Part shown: piece after piece, positions 16,841-26,088 of the stretch | How the letters are laid out: every line of letters starts with the position of its first letter | Position numbering within the stretch: position 1 is the stretch's first letter | Translations under genes and position numbers: made by a program | The notes under the pieces: generated by a model | The model's input: the letters and a program-made list of their open reading frames with translations, nothing else | Database searches by the model: none | What the model was told of the DNA's origin: nothing | Assembly: GCF_023701485.1 (NCBI RefSeq) | Contig: NZ_JAMQBK010000059.1 | Coordinates: 43,596-107,595 of the forward strand | Direction: 5' to 3' | DNA length: 64,000 nt | Source: Aporhodopirellula aestuarii | Lineage (GTDB): Bacteria > Planctomycetota > Planctomycetia > Pirellulales > Pirellulaceae

Positions 16841-17832
16841 ATCTGATTCGAACAATCTCCGTTGCGATCGTCGGGTGGTCGCTGCTTTTCTCATCCCAAC
16901 TCGTGGCTGAGGAATCTGCGTCCCCCGACATCAAAACGTATTGGGATATTCGGTACAGCAGTTCTCCTGAACTGCAGGAAGGAAAGTCTGGACTCGCGGA
17001 TCTCTACCTTCCGATCTTCCCCGATGACACCGTCTCGGACGCTTCCCATGAATCGGAAGAATGCCTTGCGTCGTCGTCGCAACAGGCACCGGTTCGTGTC
17101 ACCGGACGTCTGCGGCCCGCCGTCGTTGTCGTGCACGGTGGGGGCTGGTTGGTGGGTGACAAATGGTCGCTCGGCAGCTACAGCGAACAACTCGCTGAAA
17201 TGGGATTTTGCGTGCTCAACATTAACTATCGCCTGGCCCCTTATTCTAAGTTTCCTGCTCAGGTCGATGACGTCCGTCACGCGTTGTTGTACTTGGCCGA
17301 TAACGCCGATGAACTCAGTATCGATCCACAACGAATCGGTATGTTTGGTTATTCTGCGGGCGGCCATTTGTCGGCCTTAGTGGGAGTGATGTCCGACGAG
17401 ACCGATGAAACCCAAGCCACTTCGAGCGACTGGGCAATCGATGACCCGCGTTGGAAGCGTCTCCCTAAGATCGCCGCGGTGTGTGCCGGCGGTCCTCCCT
17501 GCGATCTAAGACTCCTGCCGATCGACAGCGAAGCGTTGTCGTTTTTCTTGCACGGATCACGTCGGCAATTTCCCGAAATCTATGTCGCCGCATCGCCGAC
17601 GGCACATGTTTCCGCCGGGGACCCGCCGACGCAGCTGATCCACGGTGAAAAAGACCTGATCGTGCCGATCGAAAGCAGCCAGGGGTTTGCCGACGCGTTG
17701 AAAGCGGTCGGCGTTTCGGTCGCTTTGACGGTGATCAAAGACCAAGGCCACCTTGTGACCTTCATGCACCCCAGGACGCAAAAACAGGTCCGCGACTTCT
17801 TTTCCGAGCAACTGCTGCAGCGAGCTCCTTAG
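16837..17832 (+). CDS. Secreted alpha/beta hydrolase (esterase/lipase-like)
   Basis: The product (331 residues) begins with a signal peptide (SVAIVGWSLLFSSQLVAEES) and has the features of the BD-FAE/HSL group of esterases. These are an oxyanion HGGGWLVGDKWS block (residues ~104-115), the nucleophile elbow GYSAGGHLSA (Ser near 170), an acid residue in HGEKDLIVPI and the catalytic His in DQGHLVTF. Carboxylic ester substrates, such as acetylated sugars, are typical of the group. The start is a TTG inside the protease stop (TTGA), so translation is coupled to the protease. The pairing suggests joint periplasmic function, but the substrate is unknown. Confidence 0.85.
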   Translation: MNLIRTISVAIVGWSLLFSSQLVAEESASPDIKTYWDIRYSSSPELQEGKSGLADLYLPIFPDDTVSDASHESEECLASSSQQAPVRVTGRLRPAVVVVHGGGWLVGDKWSLGSYSEQLAEMGFCVLNINYRLAPYSKFPAQVDDVRHALLYLADNADELSIDPQRIGMFGYSAGGHLSALVGVMSDETDETQATSSDWAIDDPRWKRLPKIAAVCAGGPPCDLRLLPIDSEALSFFLHGSRRQFPEIYVAASPTAHVSAGDPPTQLIHGEKDLIVPIESSQGFADALKAVGVSVALTVIKDQGHLVTFMHPRTQKQVRDFFSEQLLQRAP

Positions 17833-18533
17833 CGCACCGCTTTCGTCTCTTCGCTCGCCTGGCTGAGCGCGCATCCTGCGCGAGCGGGGCTTTCTTTTAG
17901 GTTTTGGCCGACCACCCGCCCCCAAAGCGCTTTCGGACTCGACATCCGCTGATCACGCCCCACGCCCCCCCCTCGCGTGGAAAGCTTCTTTGCCCCAGAC
18001 CTACCGCTTTCTGAAGCTTGGCGAAGCCTCATATGTAGGTTGTGTGAAAGGTTGATGAATCAACCCCGTTAGCACTTTCACCCCCAAATCACTTCGCTAG
18101 AACACCGGCATCCGAAGGGGATTGCCGAGCGGAAAGCCGCTGGTTTGGCTGGCGGCATCCAAGAATTTCGTGCGGCAGAAAAACGGCATCAATGCCACCC
18201 CATCGGATGAACCACTGTTCGTTCCAAGTTCCTTTCACCTTCAAACCACCAAGGAGACACATCCCCCTTTAGCATCTGCAGTGCCTAGGAGAGTCAGAGG
18301 TCAGTTGGCAGACCGACCATTCACTGACATGTCGACACCGGCCAATTTGTGAGGCCGGGGTCTCTCAACTTTGAAAGAAGAAAGGAGCCGTGACACGTCG
18401 CATTCCAATCACCGCTGCAACGGTTTCTGGAAATCAATCGCGACATGCCACGAGACTCACAAACATCACCAAATCTTAACAACAACTGATGTCTCACGCC
18501 GAGACACAAATGAAATTTCTGAAGGAATTCAAA
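17833..18533. other. Long intergenic region with hairpins, no supported gene
   Basis: Between the hydrolase and the second DUF1559-type gene lie 701 bp. The left end has an imperfect GC-rich hairpin followed by CTTTCTTTT near 17850-17897, a possible terminator. Near 18044-18090 a nested hairpin combines GTGAAAG/CTTTCAC with an inner GGTTGAT/ATCAACC stem. The right part should contain the promoter and leader of the gene at 18534. No reading frame has support. Confidence 0.4.
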
Positions 18534-19826
18534 ATGCAAACGCGCATGCGTAAACAGGGTTTCACCCTGATCGAACTGTTGGTCGTGATCGCGATCATCG
18601 CATTGCTCGCCGCCCTCTTGCTGCCCGCAATCACCAAGGCTCGTGAGGCCGCCCGCCAAGCCCAGTGCCAAGCCAACCTCAAGAACATCGGCGTCGGCTT
18701 GTTCAAATACAGCGGCCGCCAGCCAAATGGAGCTTACTCCTCCGGTGCGTCGGATTTCCGTCGCGACGGCTGCATGGACACCTACGGCTGGGTTGCCGAC
18801 ATCGTCAACGTTGGCGACGGCAACATGAATGAGTCGCTCGACCCATCGAACCCACTCAAGGGTTCGGAGAAAATCAACGACCTTTACGGTGCCGACACCA
18901 CCGACGCCAAAGACGGTGCACCGACCGCCCGCTTGGCCGCCGGCCAGTGTGGCAAGTCAAGCTTCAACGAAATTACGGGTTCCGGATCGGTTACGACCTT
19001 CGCGTCGACTGACGAACTGTCTGCCGAACGTGCCGAATTGATTTCACGTTACTTCTTCACCAACGGATACAACACCAACTACGCTGCCAGCTGGCACATG
19101 GTCCGGGGAATGATGAAGACCGAAACGATTTCCAACACGCTTCACACGTCATCGGCAGGTGGTTTCAAGGGTCTCGGTGGAACCACCGGACCGCTCAGCG
19201 CCAACGTGATGGACCGCAGCCGCGTCAGCAGCAGCAATGTCGGCATGATCGGCTGTGCCGCTCCTGGCGATATCGATGAAGCGATCCTGCAAGTCGCAAT
19301 TGCTCACGGCCCTGGCGTAAGCCGCACCGTGTTCGCGGGAGCCAATAGCGCCGATGACACGGTCACCTACATCAACGCAGGTGATTTGTTAACTGAAGCT
19401 TTCAACGACGGACCCGCATACGTTGCCGACGCCAGCCCAGCGACCGCCAACATCGACCTAATCGGCAACGGTGTTTCCTTGCGTGCACAACTCCTGTGCG
19501 AGCGTGGCAACCCGACCACCGCTGCCTGCGACGCCCCGACAGGGACTGCTGGTGGTAGCCTCGGAAACGGCCTTTACCTGCAAGACACCCGTGACTGGTT
19601 CGCCATTCACCAAGGTTCGTGCAACATCCTGATGGCAGACGGCAGCGTCAAAGTATTCTACGACCAAAACGGTGACGGCTTCTTGAACCCAGGTTTTGCA
19701 ATCAATCCTGATGACAGTCAAGTCGATGGCGTTGGTTACGCCGACGATAAATTGGAAATGGCTCGCGACGATTTCTTCGGCGGCATCTTCCTCAACGATC
19801 TCTACCTCAAAGGCAAGTTCGAATAG
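18534..19826 (+). CDS. H-X9-DG/DUF1559-type protein with prepilin-like N terminus
   Basis: The ATG at 18534 follows GAAGGAATTCAAA, a good ribosome binding site; upstream in-frame starts (18489, 18510) are less likely. The 430-residue product opens with a pseudopilin signal ([20 protein letters not shown]) and the family segment [19 protein letters not shown]. The C-terminal H-X9-DG motif reads [20 protein letters not shown]. The protein is expected to be processed by a prepilin peptidase and displayed extracellularly. It shares only the N- and C-terminal signatures with the DUF1559 protein at 9418, so it represents another subfamily. A strong terminator follows. Confidence 0.9.
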   Translation: MQTRMRKQGFTLIELLVVIAIIALLAALLLPAITKAREAARQAQCQANLKNIGVGLFKYSGRQPNGAYSSGASDFRRDGCMDTYGWVADIVNVGDGNMNESLDPSNPLKGSEKINDLYGADTTDAKDGAPTARLAAGQCGKSSFNEITGSGSVTTFASTDELSAERAELISRYFFTNGYNTNYAASWHMVRGMMKTETISNTLHTSSAGGFKGLGGTTGPLSANVMDRSRVSSSNVGMIGCAAPGDIDEAILQVAIAHGPGVSRTVFAGANSADDTVTYINAGDLLTEAFNDGPAYVADASPATANIDLIGNGVSLRAQLLCERGNPTTAACDAPTGTAGGSLGNGLYLQDTRDWFAIHQGSCNILMADGSVKVFYDQNGDGFLNPGFAINPDDSQVDGVGYADDKLEMARDDFFGGIFLNDLYLKGKFE

Positions 19827-19872
19827 GACAAGGCGTATGATCAAACTCATTTGATCATCGTTTCGCATAACG

Positions 19873-19906
19873 CCTCCGCAGCCTCGACGAGGTTGCGGAG
19901 GTTTTT
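19873..19906 (+). terminator. Rho-independent terminator
   Basis: CCTCCGCA at 19873-19880 pairs with TGCGGAGG at 19894-19901, with an inner CCTCG/CGAGG stem, followed by five T. It ends the H-X9-DG gene and separates it from the DUF1573 gene starting 40 bp later. Confidence 0.9.
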
Positions 19907-19946
19907 CCCATAACGAGTCAGAGCACTTCGCACACTCAACTTCCTC

Positions 19947-21140
19947 ATGAAATCTCATTTTATCAAATTCATTACGCTCCCCATTGCGGCGATCCTCATG
20001 ATCAGCATTGCAGGGGCCTTCTCCCTCGCCGTGGAATACAAGCCATACGGTGTCCCGGATCAACGCAGGGAAGAATACGATGAAAAACTGTCGCTCATCG
20101 CCCAGCAACAGAGAGTACTGCAAGGAGAAATCCCAGCCGAAGAACTTCCCCTCGCGGTCGTCGACCAGACCACCTACGACTTTGGCATGATCGATCCCCA
20201 TATCACGGCAAGTCACTCCTTTACAATTCGCAATGAGGGCCAAGGACCACTGAGCCTCAAAGTCGCAGGTACGAGTTGCAAATGCACCGTGGGCAAACTC
20301 GAACACCAACTCCTGCAACCCGGCGCCTCGACCAACGTGACGTTGGAATGGAACACCGGATACCAGGCCGAGAAGTATGAACAAACCGCAACGATTGTGA
20401 CGAGCGATCCGATGCACAAAGAAATCGAATTAACGGTAGAAGGCGAAGTTCGCGCGCAACTCATTGCACCGGAGTCTGTTGCACTCGTTGCACAACAAGT
20501 CGGCGAGATGGCGACCGGTGACTTCGTCCTCTTCAGTCAATTGTGGAGCGAGTTCACGGTCATGAGCATCACTTCCAATGAAAATGACGCAACGCTCAAC
20601 TGGGAGGTCACCCCCATCGAAAACGACGACATCGCGTTGGCGGACAAACATCCCCAATCCGCCGTCCGCGTCGCGTTGGCCACGCCACGACATCGTCCGG
20701 GACAATTCCAAGGTGATCTCACGGTCACGATTCGCCCGGGCGACGGTTCGCCCGACATCACCCGCACGATTACCTACGCCGGTAAGGTCCGTCCACCGAT
20801 TTCTTTTATCAGCCCACTTTTGCATATGCACGAAGGGCTTCACGTCGGAACGTTGACCGCGGGGGAAGAATCGACGTGGCACCTCTTTGTCCGTGTTCGG
20901 GGCGGCGAAGGACGCAAGATCGAGGTATTGGATGTTGAACCCAAAGTGCTCCAAGCCGAGATTCAACCCACGTCACGAGACGGTGACTATCGACTGACCC
21001 TTAGAGTCGAAGAAGACTGTCCGATGACCATCTTCAATCTGGATCATCAGCGAGGCTATGTTCAAGTCGGCGACCCCGCTGACAAGCAGTTCTCAAACTG
21101 GTTCCCCGTCGTAGGTGCCGTCGTTGAACTCGACGACTGA
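19947..21140 (+). CDS. DUF1573 domain protein, exported
   Basis: The 397-residue product has an N-terminal signal or anchor (ITLPIAAILMISIAGAFSLA). Residues ~70-165 form the DUF1573 Ig-like domain, with the typical YDFGMIDPHITASHSFTIRN opening, the SCKCT centre and a strand-rich end. The remaining ~230 residues are beta-rich and probably contain further Ig-like folds. DUF1573 proteins are periplasmic or surface proteins of unknown function, abundant in planctomycetes and Bacteroidetes. The gene lies just after the H-X9-DG gene terminator, so it probably has its own promoter. Confidence 0.85.
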   Translation: MKSHFIKFITLPIAAILMISIAGAFSLAVEYKPYGVPDQRREEYDEKLSLIAQQQRVLQGEIPAEELPLAVVDQTTYDFGMIDPHITASHSFTIRNEGQGPLSLKVAGTSCKCTVGKLEHQLLQPGASTNVTLEWNTGYQAEKYEQTATIVTSDPMHKEIELTVEGEVRAQLIAPESVALVAQQVGEMATGDFVLFSQLWSEFTVMSITSNENDATLNWEVTPIENDDIALADKHPQSAVRVALATPRHRPGQFQGDLTVTIRPGDGSPDITRTITYAGKVRPPISFISPLLHMHEGLHVGTLTAGEESTWHLFVRVRGGEGRKIEVLDVEPKVLQAEIQPTSRDGDYRLTLRVEEDCPMTIFNLDHQRGYVQVGDPADKQFSNWFPVVGAVVELDD

Positions 21141-21177
21141 ACCGATTTGTCTCGATCATCGATCTCATTGATGCGTT

Positions 21178-21867
21178 TTATGACGCATCGGCGCGGCGAA
21201 TACGCTGGGCGACGCTTCGCAGAACACGGCACAGATTGATAGACGAAGCCAAATACAACTCCGCCTCAACAAGGATCAGCTCAGGGATCTCAATGCCGCT
21301 CGCTTCTTCAGGCGTTTCGAAGAATCGCCTGAGGAACCCGCCTACCACGGGACGACTCTGCGAGGAGACTCTGCGTATCGACAATTCACGGTCGATTTTT
21401 TGTACTGCGGAGTGAAAAAAGTAATACTGCACTCGCGCGGCGTTGGGAAAGATTTCCGCAGCAATCTTTTGGTGTTTCGATCGGGCCAAAGAATCTCCGT
21501 CTTCATCGATTTCGAGATCACGCAACCGCTTGACCAGATCCAACAACAAACTCGAATCGCCCGAGCCTTTCAAACGTTTTGATTTGAACCACAACTTATC
21601 AAACGACTCATCACTCCCGTCATGCAGCGTGCGAAGCAGATAGCGATGATCTTGGCGAAGCTCCACCGCCGGATCGACGCGGACCACCTTGGGGTCATGA
21701 TTGACCTCGTAAAGAGTGCGGCATCCCGACGAAGGTTGATCCAGCATGGTTGGACTGATCGCAGCAAGGACCAACGCGACTTGCTCGATGCATGCTTCCG
21801 ACAAGACCGGCATCGCCAATTCGTCGACGGTCGGAAAGTAACGGGGCTGCTCCTGTTCAAGTGGCAT
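21178..21867 (-). CDS. Hypothetical protein
   Basis: This 229-residue protein is soluble, charged and without signal peptide. The centre (YLLRTLHDGSDESFDKLWFK and following) and the C-terminal helical part (PELILVEAELYLASSINLCR) resemble no domain I know. It converges with the DUF1573 gene; a hairpin (ATGCGT 21171-21176 with ACGCAT 21183-21188) spans the junction and its stop codon. It could be planctomycete-specific. Confidence 0.6.
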   Translation of the reverse strand: MPLEQEQPRYFPTVDELAMPVLSEACIEQVALVLAAISPTMLDQPSSGCRTLYEVNHDPKVVRVDPAVELRQDHRYLLRTLHDGSDESFDKLWFKSKRLKGSGDSSLLLDLVKRLRDLEIDEDGDSLARSKHQKIAAEIFPNAARVQYYFFHSAVQKIDRELSIRRVSSQSRPVVGGFLRRFFETPEEASGIEIPELILVEAELYLASSINLCRVLRSVAQRIRRADAS

Positions 21868-22015
21868 AAGTCAGTCCTATGACAATCCAAATATCGTTCG
21901 CCCTGGAACCGGACCGTACTGAGTGAACGATCTAACGCAGCTAGCCCAACGCGGGAAATCACATCTCGCCTGAGTATATTCCTAACGGGTGGCTGACTGA
22001 TACGACACCCCGAAA

Positions 22016-22876
22016 CTATCGCCCCCCTGTTATACGCATCCCAACGCCCCTCCAAAGAACACTAAGATCCGCTCGTGACCATCGTTCCATACCGACCGAA
22101 GGGTCGGCCACGACGATTCCTTCGCCATCCGGGGAGGCTGCCAGAGCCACTACGCTGTGCCCCATCCCAGGGATCCACCCCCACTGCTCGGCATAGCGTC
22201 GATCCTCCACTCCATACGGCAGCCCCACCGCGAGCAACACGGGCCAATCGTTGGAGTCGAGCAGCTCATCGAGGGTTTGATTCACGATGTCAACCTCGCG
22301 TCCCTGTTGCTGTGCCTTGATTTTGACGCCGCGATAGAGGCCGAGCGTCGGCGTGCCGCTGCTGTCGGTTAAGCACAACGGAATCATCTCCGCTTCACTA
22401 GCTTCGATCCCTTCGGCTCGCAGCAAAGTCGCTGCCGCGGCAGGGCTGCAAGTGGCCCAGGAAGTCTGCATCACCACCGGCCCGCTCGGCACCTCCGACC
22501 CCGCCGGTGGCGGACGAACTGCGATCGATAATAACGGCCAAACGATGGCAGCCATCGAACACGCGGCCAACAGCGTGGCCAACGTCGTTCGCCGCCATAG
22601 CGGGGTTTTCGGCAACCGGAACGCCCATCCGGCGGCTAGTGCCGCGAATACCGCAGCGAGGTTGGTATAGATGATCGCCGCAGACGATGGAACGATCCGC
22701 GCCCAATACAACTGCCCCGACGCGTAGAGCAGAAAATAGATCATCCCGACGATCGCAAGACTCAAATACAAGATCGTGAGCTGCCCCTTGGATGCATACG
22801 CGTAGCCGCCCGCAAACAGGCCGCTTGCGATCGACACTCCAACCATTACTAAAATGGCAATCCATAGGTCGGTCAT
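22016..22876 (-). CDS. Membrane protein with C39-like cysteine peptidase domain
   Basis: The 286-residue product has four hydrophobic segments in the first ~125 residues (ILVMVGVSIASGLFAGGYAY, LYLSLAIVGMIYFLLYA, NLAAVFAALAAGWAF, LATLLAACSMAAIVWPLLSI). The C-terminal ~150 residues resemble C39-type papain-fold peptidases. QTSWATCSPAAAATLLRAEG carries the putative oxyanion Gln and nucleophile Cys, MGHSVVAL the His and VADPSVGMERWS the Asp. C39 domains usually cleave double-Gly leader peptides in ABC bacteriocin exporters, but here the domain is fused to a small membrane anchor with no ABC partner. The substrate is unknown. Confidence 0.7.
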   Translation of the reverse strand: MTDLWIAILVMVGVSIASGLFAGGYAYASKGQLTILYLSLAIVGMIYFLLYASGQLYWARIVPSSAAIIYTNLAAVFAALAAGWAFRLPKTPLWRRTTLATLLAACSMAAIVWPLLSIAVRPPPAGSEVPSGPVVMQTSWATCSPAAAATLLRAEGIEASEAEMIPLCLTDSSGTPTLGLYRGVKIKAQQQGREVDIVNQTLDELLDSNDWPVLLAVGLPYGVEDRRYAEQWGWIPGMGHSVVALAASPDGEGIVVADPSVGMERWSRADLSVLWRGVGMRITGGR

Positions 22877-23042
22877 ATTTCCTACTCGGTATAGTTTCTA
22901 ATAGCTCTGGCTCGCGGTGCACCTAACGTGCATCGGTCGCAAGAACATAACAGCAAATTAGATACCGTTGTCTCGCGCGGTGCATCTCCGCTCCTCGGGC
23001 TTCGAAACCGGATCCCAAATCTCTTCTCAAAGCAGCAAGTCC

Positions 23043-24188
23043 ATGCACGTTTGGCGTCTCTCTCTTCCCTCCGGCGTATCGACCTGGCTAATGCGTTTCC
23101 GCCGCCCCACTCTCGCATTTGGCTTAGTTGCAGCGATGTCATTCACTGCTTCCGCGGCAGAGCCCCCCGCGGAGGCAGCATCCGATGTAACCAGCCAGCC
23201 CTTCCTCTTGCAGATGATTCGAGACGACGCGGTCCAACAAGAGCTCCGACTCGATGAATCCAAGATCAAACAGGTGGACGTCGCCATTTCGGAAGTTGAT
23301 CCGCGATGGTGGGTCAGCCGAATCCAACCGCGTGAACAACAGCAAGCCGAGGTAAGAGAACTCACACAACATCTTCGCAAACGGCTCTCCCAGATTCTGG
23401 AAGACGATCAGTCGAGGCGATTGGCGGAGCTCGAACGACAGGCTCACGGTACCCGCATGGTCCGGCGGGCCGATGTTGTCACGGGCCTGGGGATCTCACC
23501 GACTCAACAAGCCAAGTTCGAAAAACTGTTTGCGGAGACGGACGCCGAAGTCGCAAGCATCCAGAAGGATCTCACCGAGAAAACGATCGATACCAAACAA
23601 GCCGCTCAAGAGATCGCCACCGAGCAGCGAAACGAACGCCAGGGACTGCTCGAAATTCTAACGCCGGACCAACAAGCGAAGATCGGTCCGCTCGTGGGCG
23701 CAACGTTTGACTTCTCGCAAGTCAAACGAACCTACCCACGAGCCCCAGACTTCATCACCGAAGGCTCGCAATGGCTTGGCCCCGAAAGTGTCCGAATGCC
23801 TGACCTGCGCGGAAAGGTCGTGGCCGTTTTCTTCTACGCATTTCAGTGCATTAACTGCCAACGCAACTTCCCGCACTACAAGGCATGGCATACCGACATG
23901 GCCGATGATGGGCTGGTCATCATCGGAATTCAGAGACCCGAGACAGCCGCCGAACGCGATATCAATCGGGTGAAGGAGGCCTTGAAGAAAGACGGTTTCG
24001 AATTCCCCGTCTTGTTCGACCAAGACTCCAACAACTGGAATGCGTGGGGAAACACGATGTGGCCAACCACCTATCTGATCGACAAGAAAGGTTTTATCCG
24101 CCGCTGGTGGCAAGGCGAGATGAACTGGCAAGGCACACCCGGTGAACAACAAATGCGAGAGTCCATCGTGGCTCTGTTGGCTGAGTAA
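23043..24188 (+). CDS. Exported thioredoxin-like (TlpA/redoxin) protein
   Basis: The product (381 residues from ATG 23043; alternatives at 22968 and 23091) has a signal peptide (TLAFGLVAAMSFTASAAEPP). A ~200-residue helical, Gln/Glu-rich region follows. The last ~150 residues are a thioredoxin fold: KVVAVFFYAFQCINCQRNFP with redox pair CINC, then FPVLFDQDSNNWNAWG and the cis-Pro loop TMWPTTYLIDKKGFI. It probably acts in periplasmic thiol-disulfide exchange or as a peroxiredoxin-like reductase. The helical N-terminal part, with EILTPDQQAKIGPL, is typical of planctomycete thioredoxin fusions. Confidence 0.85.
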   Translation: MHVWRLSLPSGVSTWLMRFRRPTLAFGLVAAMSFTASAAEPPAEAASDVTSQPFLLQMIRDDAVQQELRLDESKIKQVDVAISEVDPRWWVSRIQPREQQQAEVRELTQHLRKRLSQILEDDQSRRLAELERQAHGTRMVRRADVVTGLGISPTQQAKFEKLFAETDAEVASIQKDLTEKTIDTKQAAQEIATEQRNERQGLLEILTPDQQAKIGPLVGATFDFSQVKRTYPRAPDFITEGSQWLGPESVRMPDLRGKVVAVFFYAFQCINCQRNFPHYKAWHTDMADDGLVIIGIQRPETAAERDINRVKEALKKDGFEFPVLFDQDSNNWNAWGNTMWPTTYLIDKKGFIRRWWQGEMNWQGTPGEQQMRESIVALLAE

Positions 24189-24246
24189 CGTACCTAGCAT
24201 CAACGCTTGCGTTGACGCGTCTGGTACCGATTCGCATTCCGCGGTA

Positions 24247-25527
24247 CTACTTCAGGCGATAGCACATCAGCTTGTCCTGCTCACGCAGATACAACTTGCC
24301 ATTGGCAATCACCGGATGAGCCCAAGTTTTGCCTTGTTGAAACTCCGGTTCAAAGAGGTGAATGACCTCGAAATCATCAGGCGTCGCGGTGGCGAGCATA
24401 ACGGTACCATCCTCACGTCGAATCACGATGTGTCCGTCAGCGTAAACAAGGCTAGTTTCACCTTTCCCTTTGGCACGCTCAGGTCCCCATGCGATCTTAC
24501 CCGTTTTCATTTCGACACAAATCGGCAATCCGTTTCCGTTGCCATGCCCGCAATACAAGTAACCGTCGACCAGCGTGACGCCGCCGTGCTTGTTTTGTAA
24601 CTCGCGGGCGCCGAGCCAGTAAACTTCCTCCGCCTTCACATTGTCATTTCCGTCGGCGGACAATTTCAGGAGCGCAGATCCCGTGTTGTAGCCGGTGCTC
24701 GTGAATACATAGTCACCGTCAACGATCGCGGTCGGAATGTTTGCGGTTTTGTTGGCGATTCGTTCATACCGCCACAGCACCTCGCCGTTACTGGCCCGAA
24801 TACCGAACAATCCCTGGCCGACCAATTGAATGTATTGTTTGACTCCGCCACCGTGACTGATCACGGCGGACGAATAGCCGGCACCCTTCTTTAACGAGTC
24901 ATCGTCCCCGGCAGGAAACTTGCTCGCCCAGATTTGTTCGCCCGTATTCTTATTCAGTGCCACAACCATCGCATCCTCACCACCGGGTGTGCAGATCACC
25001 CGGTCGCCGTCGACGAGGGGCGATTCACTGAATCCCCAACCGCTCATCATCTTGCCGTCCCACTCTTCGAAGTCTCGCGACCAAACGACGGTACCGTTTT
25101 CGCGACTGAGACAGACGATCTTTCCATCGCTGCTAACCATGTAAAGATGGTTTCCATCGACGGTCGGTGTGGTACGACTACCATCGTAACCATGCTTGGG
25201 TAGCGAATCGGTAATCGCTTGCTTCCAAAGGATCGTGCCATCCTTTTCGCTGATCGCAATCGCGGATTGATTCGATTCCATGTTTCCGGTGGTGTAGATC
25301 ACTCCATCGGCCACGCTGACACTTGCGTATCCCGAACCAAGGCCTTCCGTGATCCATTCCAGCGGCGGACCGTCTTCGCCCCAAGTGCCAAAGAGCCCAG
25401 TTTCAGCTGAACGATTGGCGCGGTCGGCCCCTCGCCACTGCAACCAATCTTCCGCAGAAAGTAACGAAGAAACCGAACAGGTAAACGCCACGACGAGAGT
25501 CAAAAGGAACGGGAATACAGTTTTCAT
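24247..25527 (-). CDS. Exported PQQ-like beta-propeller repeat protein
   Basis: The ATG at 25527 starts a signal peptide (VFPFLLTLVVAFTCSVSSLL) and gives 425 residues. The rest consists of repeated propeller blades with the PQQ-like pattern (strand, GTILWK or GEVLWR, strand), for example SEKDGTILWKQAI, ENGTVVWSRDF, NTGEQIWASKF and SNGEVLWRYER. After the signal comes DWLQWRGADRANRSAETGLF, typical of the planctomycete outer-membrane propeller group. The alcohol dehydrogenase catalytic parts are missing, so a scaffold or binding role is more likely than PQQ-dependent oxidation. It converges with the thioredoxin-like gene. Confidence 0.88.
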   Translation of the reverse strand: MKTVFPFLLTLVVAFTCSVSSLLSAEDWLQWRGADRANRSAETGLFGTWGEDGPPLEWITEGLGSGYASVSVADGVIYTTGNMESNQSAIAISEKDGTILWKQAITDSLPKHGYDGSRTTPTVDGNHLYMVSSDGKIVCLSRENGTVVWSRDFEEWDGKMMSGWGFSESPLVDGDRVICTPGGEDAMVVALNKNTGEQIWASKFPAGDDDSLKKGAGYSSAVISHGGGVKQYIQLVGQGLFGIRASNGEVLWRYERIANKTANIPTAIVDGDYVFTSTGYNTGSALLKLSADGNDNVKAEEVYWLGARELQNKHGGVTLVDGYLYCGHGNGNGLPICVEMKTGKIAWGPERAKGKGETSLVYADGHIVIRREDGTVMLATATPDDFEVIHLFEPEFQQGKTWAHPVIANGKLYLREQDKLMCYRLK

Positions 25528-25636
25528 GGGTGGGGCTTTGATAGGCAGGGTGAAGCGGAGGGATTGGGCAGAAACGAGGCGGGACACAAGACCGAGGCGG
25601 CCTTAAGAATTGGGAGTCCGAGTCGGCAAACCGAGT

Positions 25637-25894
25637 TCAGATCCCCATTTGGGCGAGCATATCGGCGATCCGTCCGACGCTATTGGTGAGCGCTGGATGC
25701 GACTCCTGAAAGTGCGCGGTGGCTTCCGATAATCGTTCGGCTAGCGACTGAGAACTCACCTCCGAACGATCGAGGCTCTGTTTGATCTCGTTGACCGCTT
25801 CCTCCAACTGCTCGCGTTCCTCAGGATCAAGGCTCTCGACGTCCGCGAGCTGTTTTCGAAGCTGATCAAGTGTTTCTTCAAGTTGCGTTCGCAT
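25637..25894 (-). CDS. DUF4404 family small protein
   Basis: The ATG at 25894 gives 85 residues beginning MRTQLEETLDQLRKQLADVE, which matches the helical DUF4404 pattern; the frame extends upstream to 26011 without support. The whole protein is predicted coiled coil (EEREQLEEAVNEIKQSLDRS), acidic and cytoplasmic. The function of the family is unknown. It lies between the PQQ propeller and tyrS, all on the same strand, with gaps of about 110 and 195 bp. Confidence 0.75.
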   Translation of the reverse strand: MRTQLEETLDQLRKQLADVESLDPEEREQLEEAVNEIKQSLDRSEVSSQSLAERLSEATAHFQESHPALTNSVGRIADMLAQMGI

Positions 25895-26088
25895 GTTAGT
25901 TACCTGGACCTTGGAGAGAGAGATGCCGTGACGGGGGCGTTTCCGGAATGCGAATGAACCGCGGATGCCTCCTCTTCGAGCGTCCGAAGCGCAGGAAAAA
26001 GCCGAGGACAAACCGGACAGCCCCCCACGCTACATAGCAACGAGTCGGCCGTCCCATCATCTTAGCACGACGGGGTCGATGCGCTGCC

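Noticed and set aside
19458..20417. 319-residue minus-strand frame across the H-X9-DG and DUF1573 genes
   Set aside because: It spans a strong terminator and two confident plus-strand genes, with no family match.
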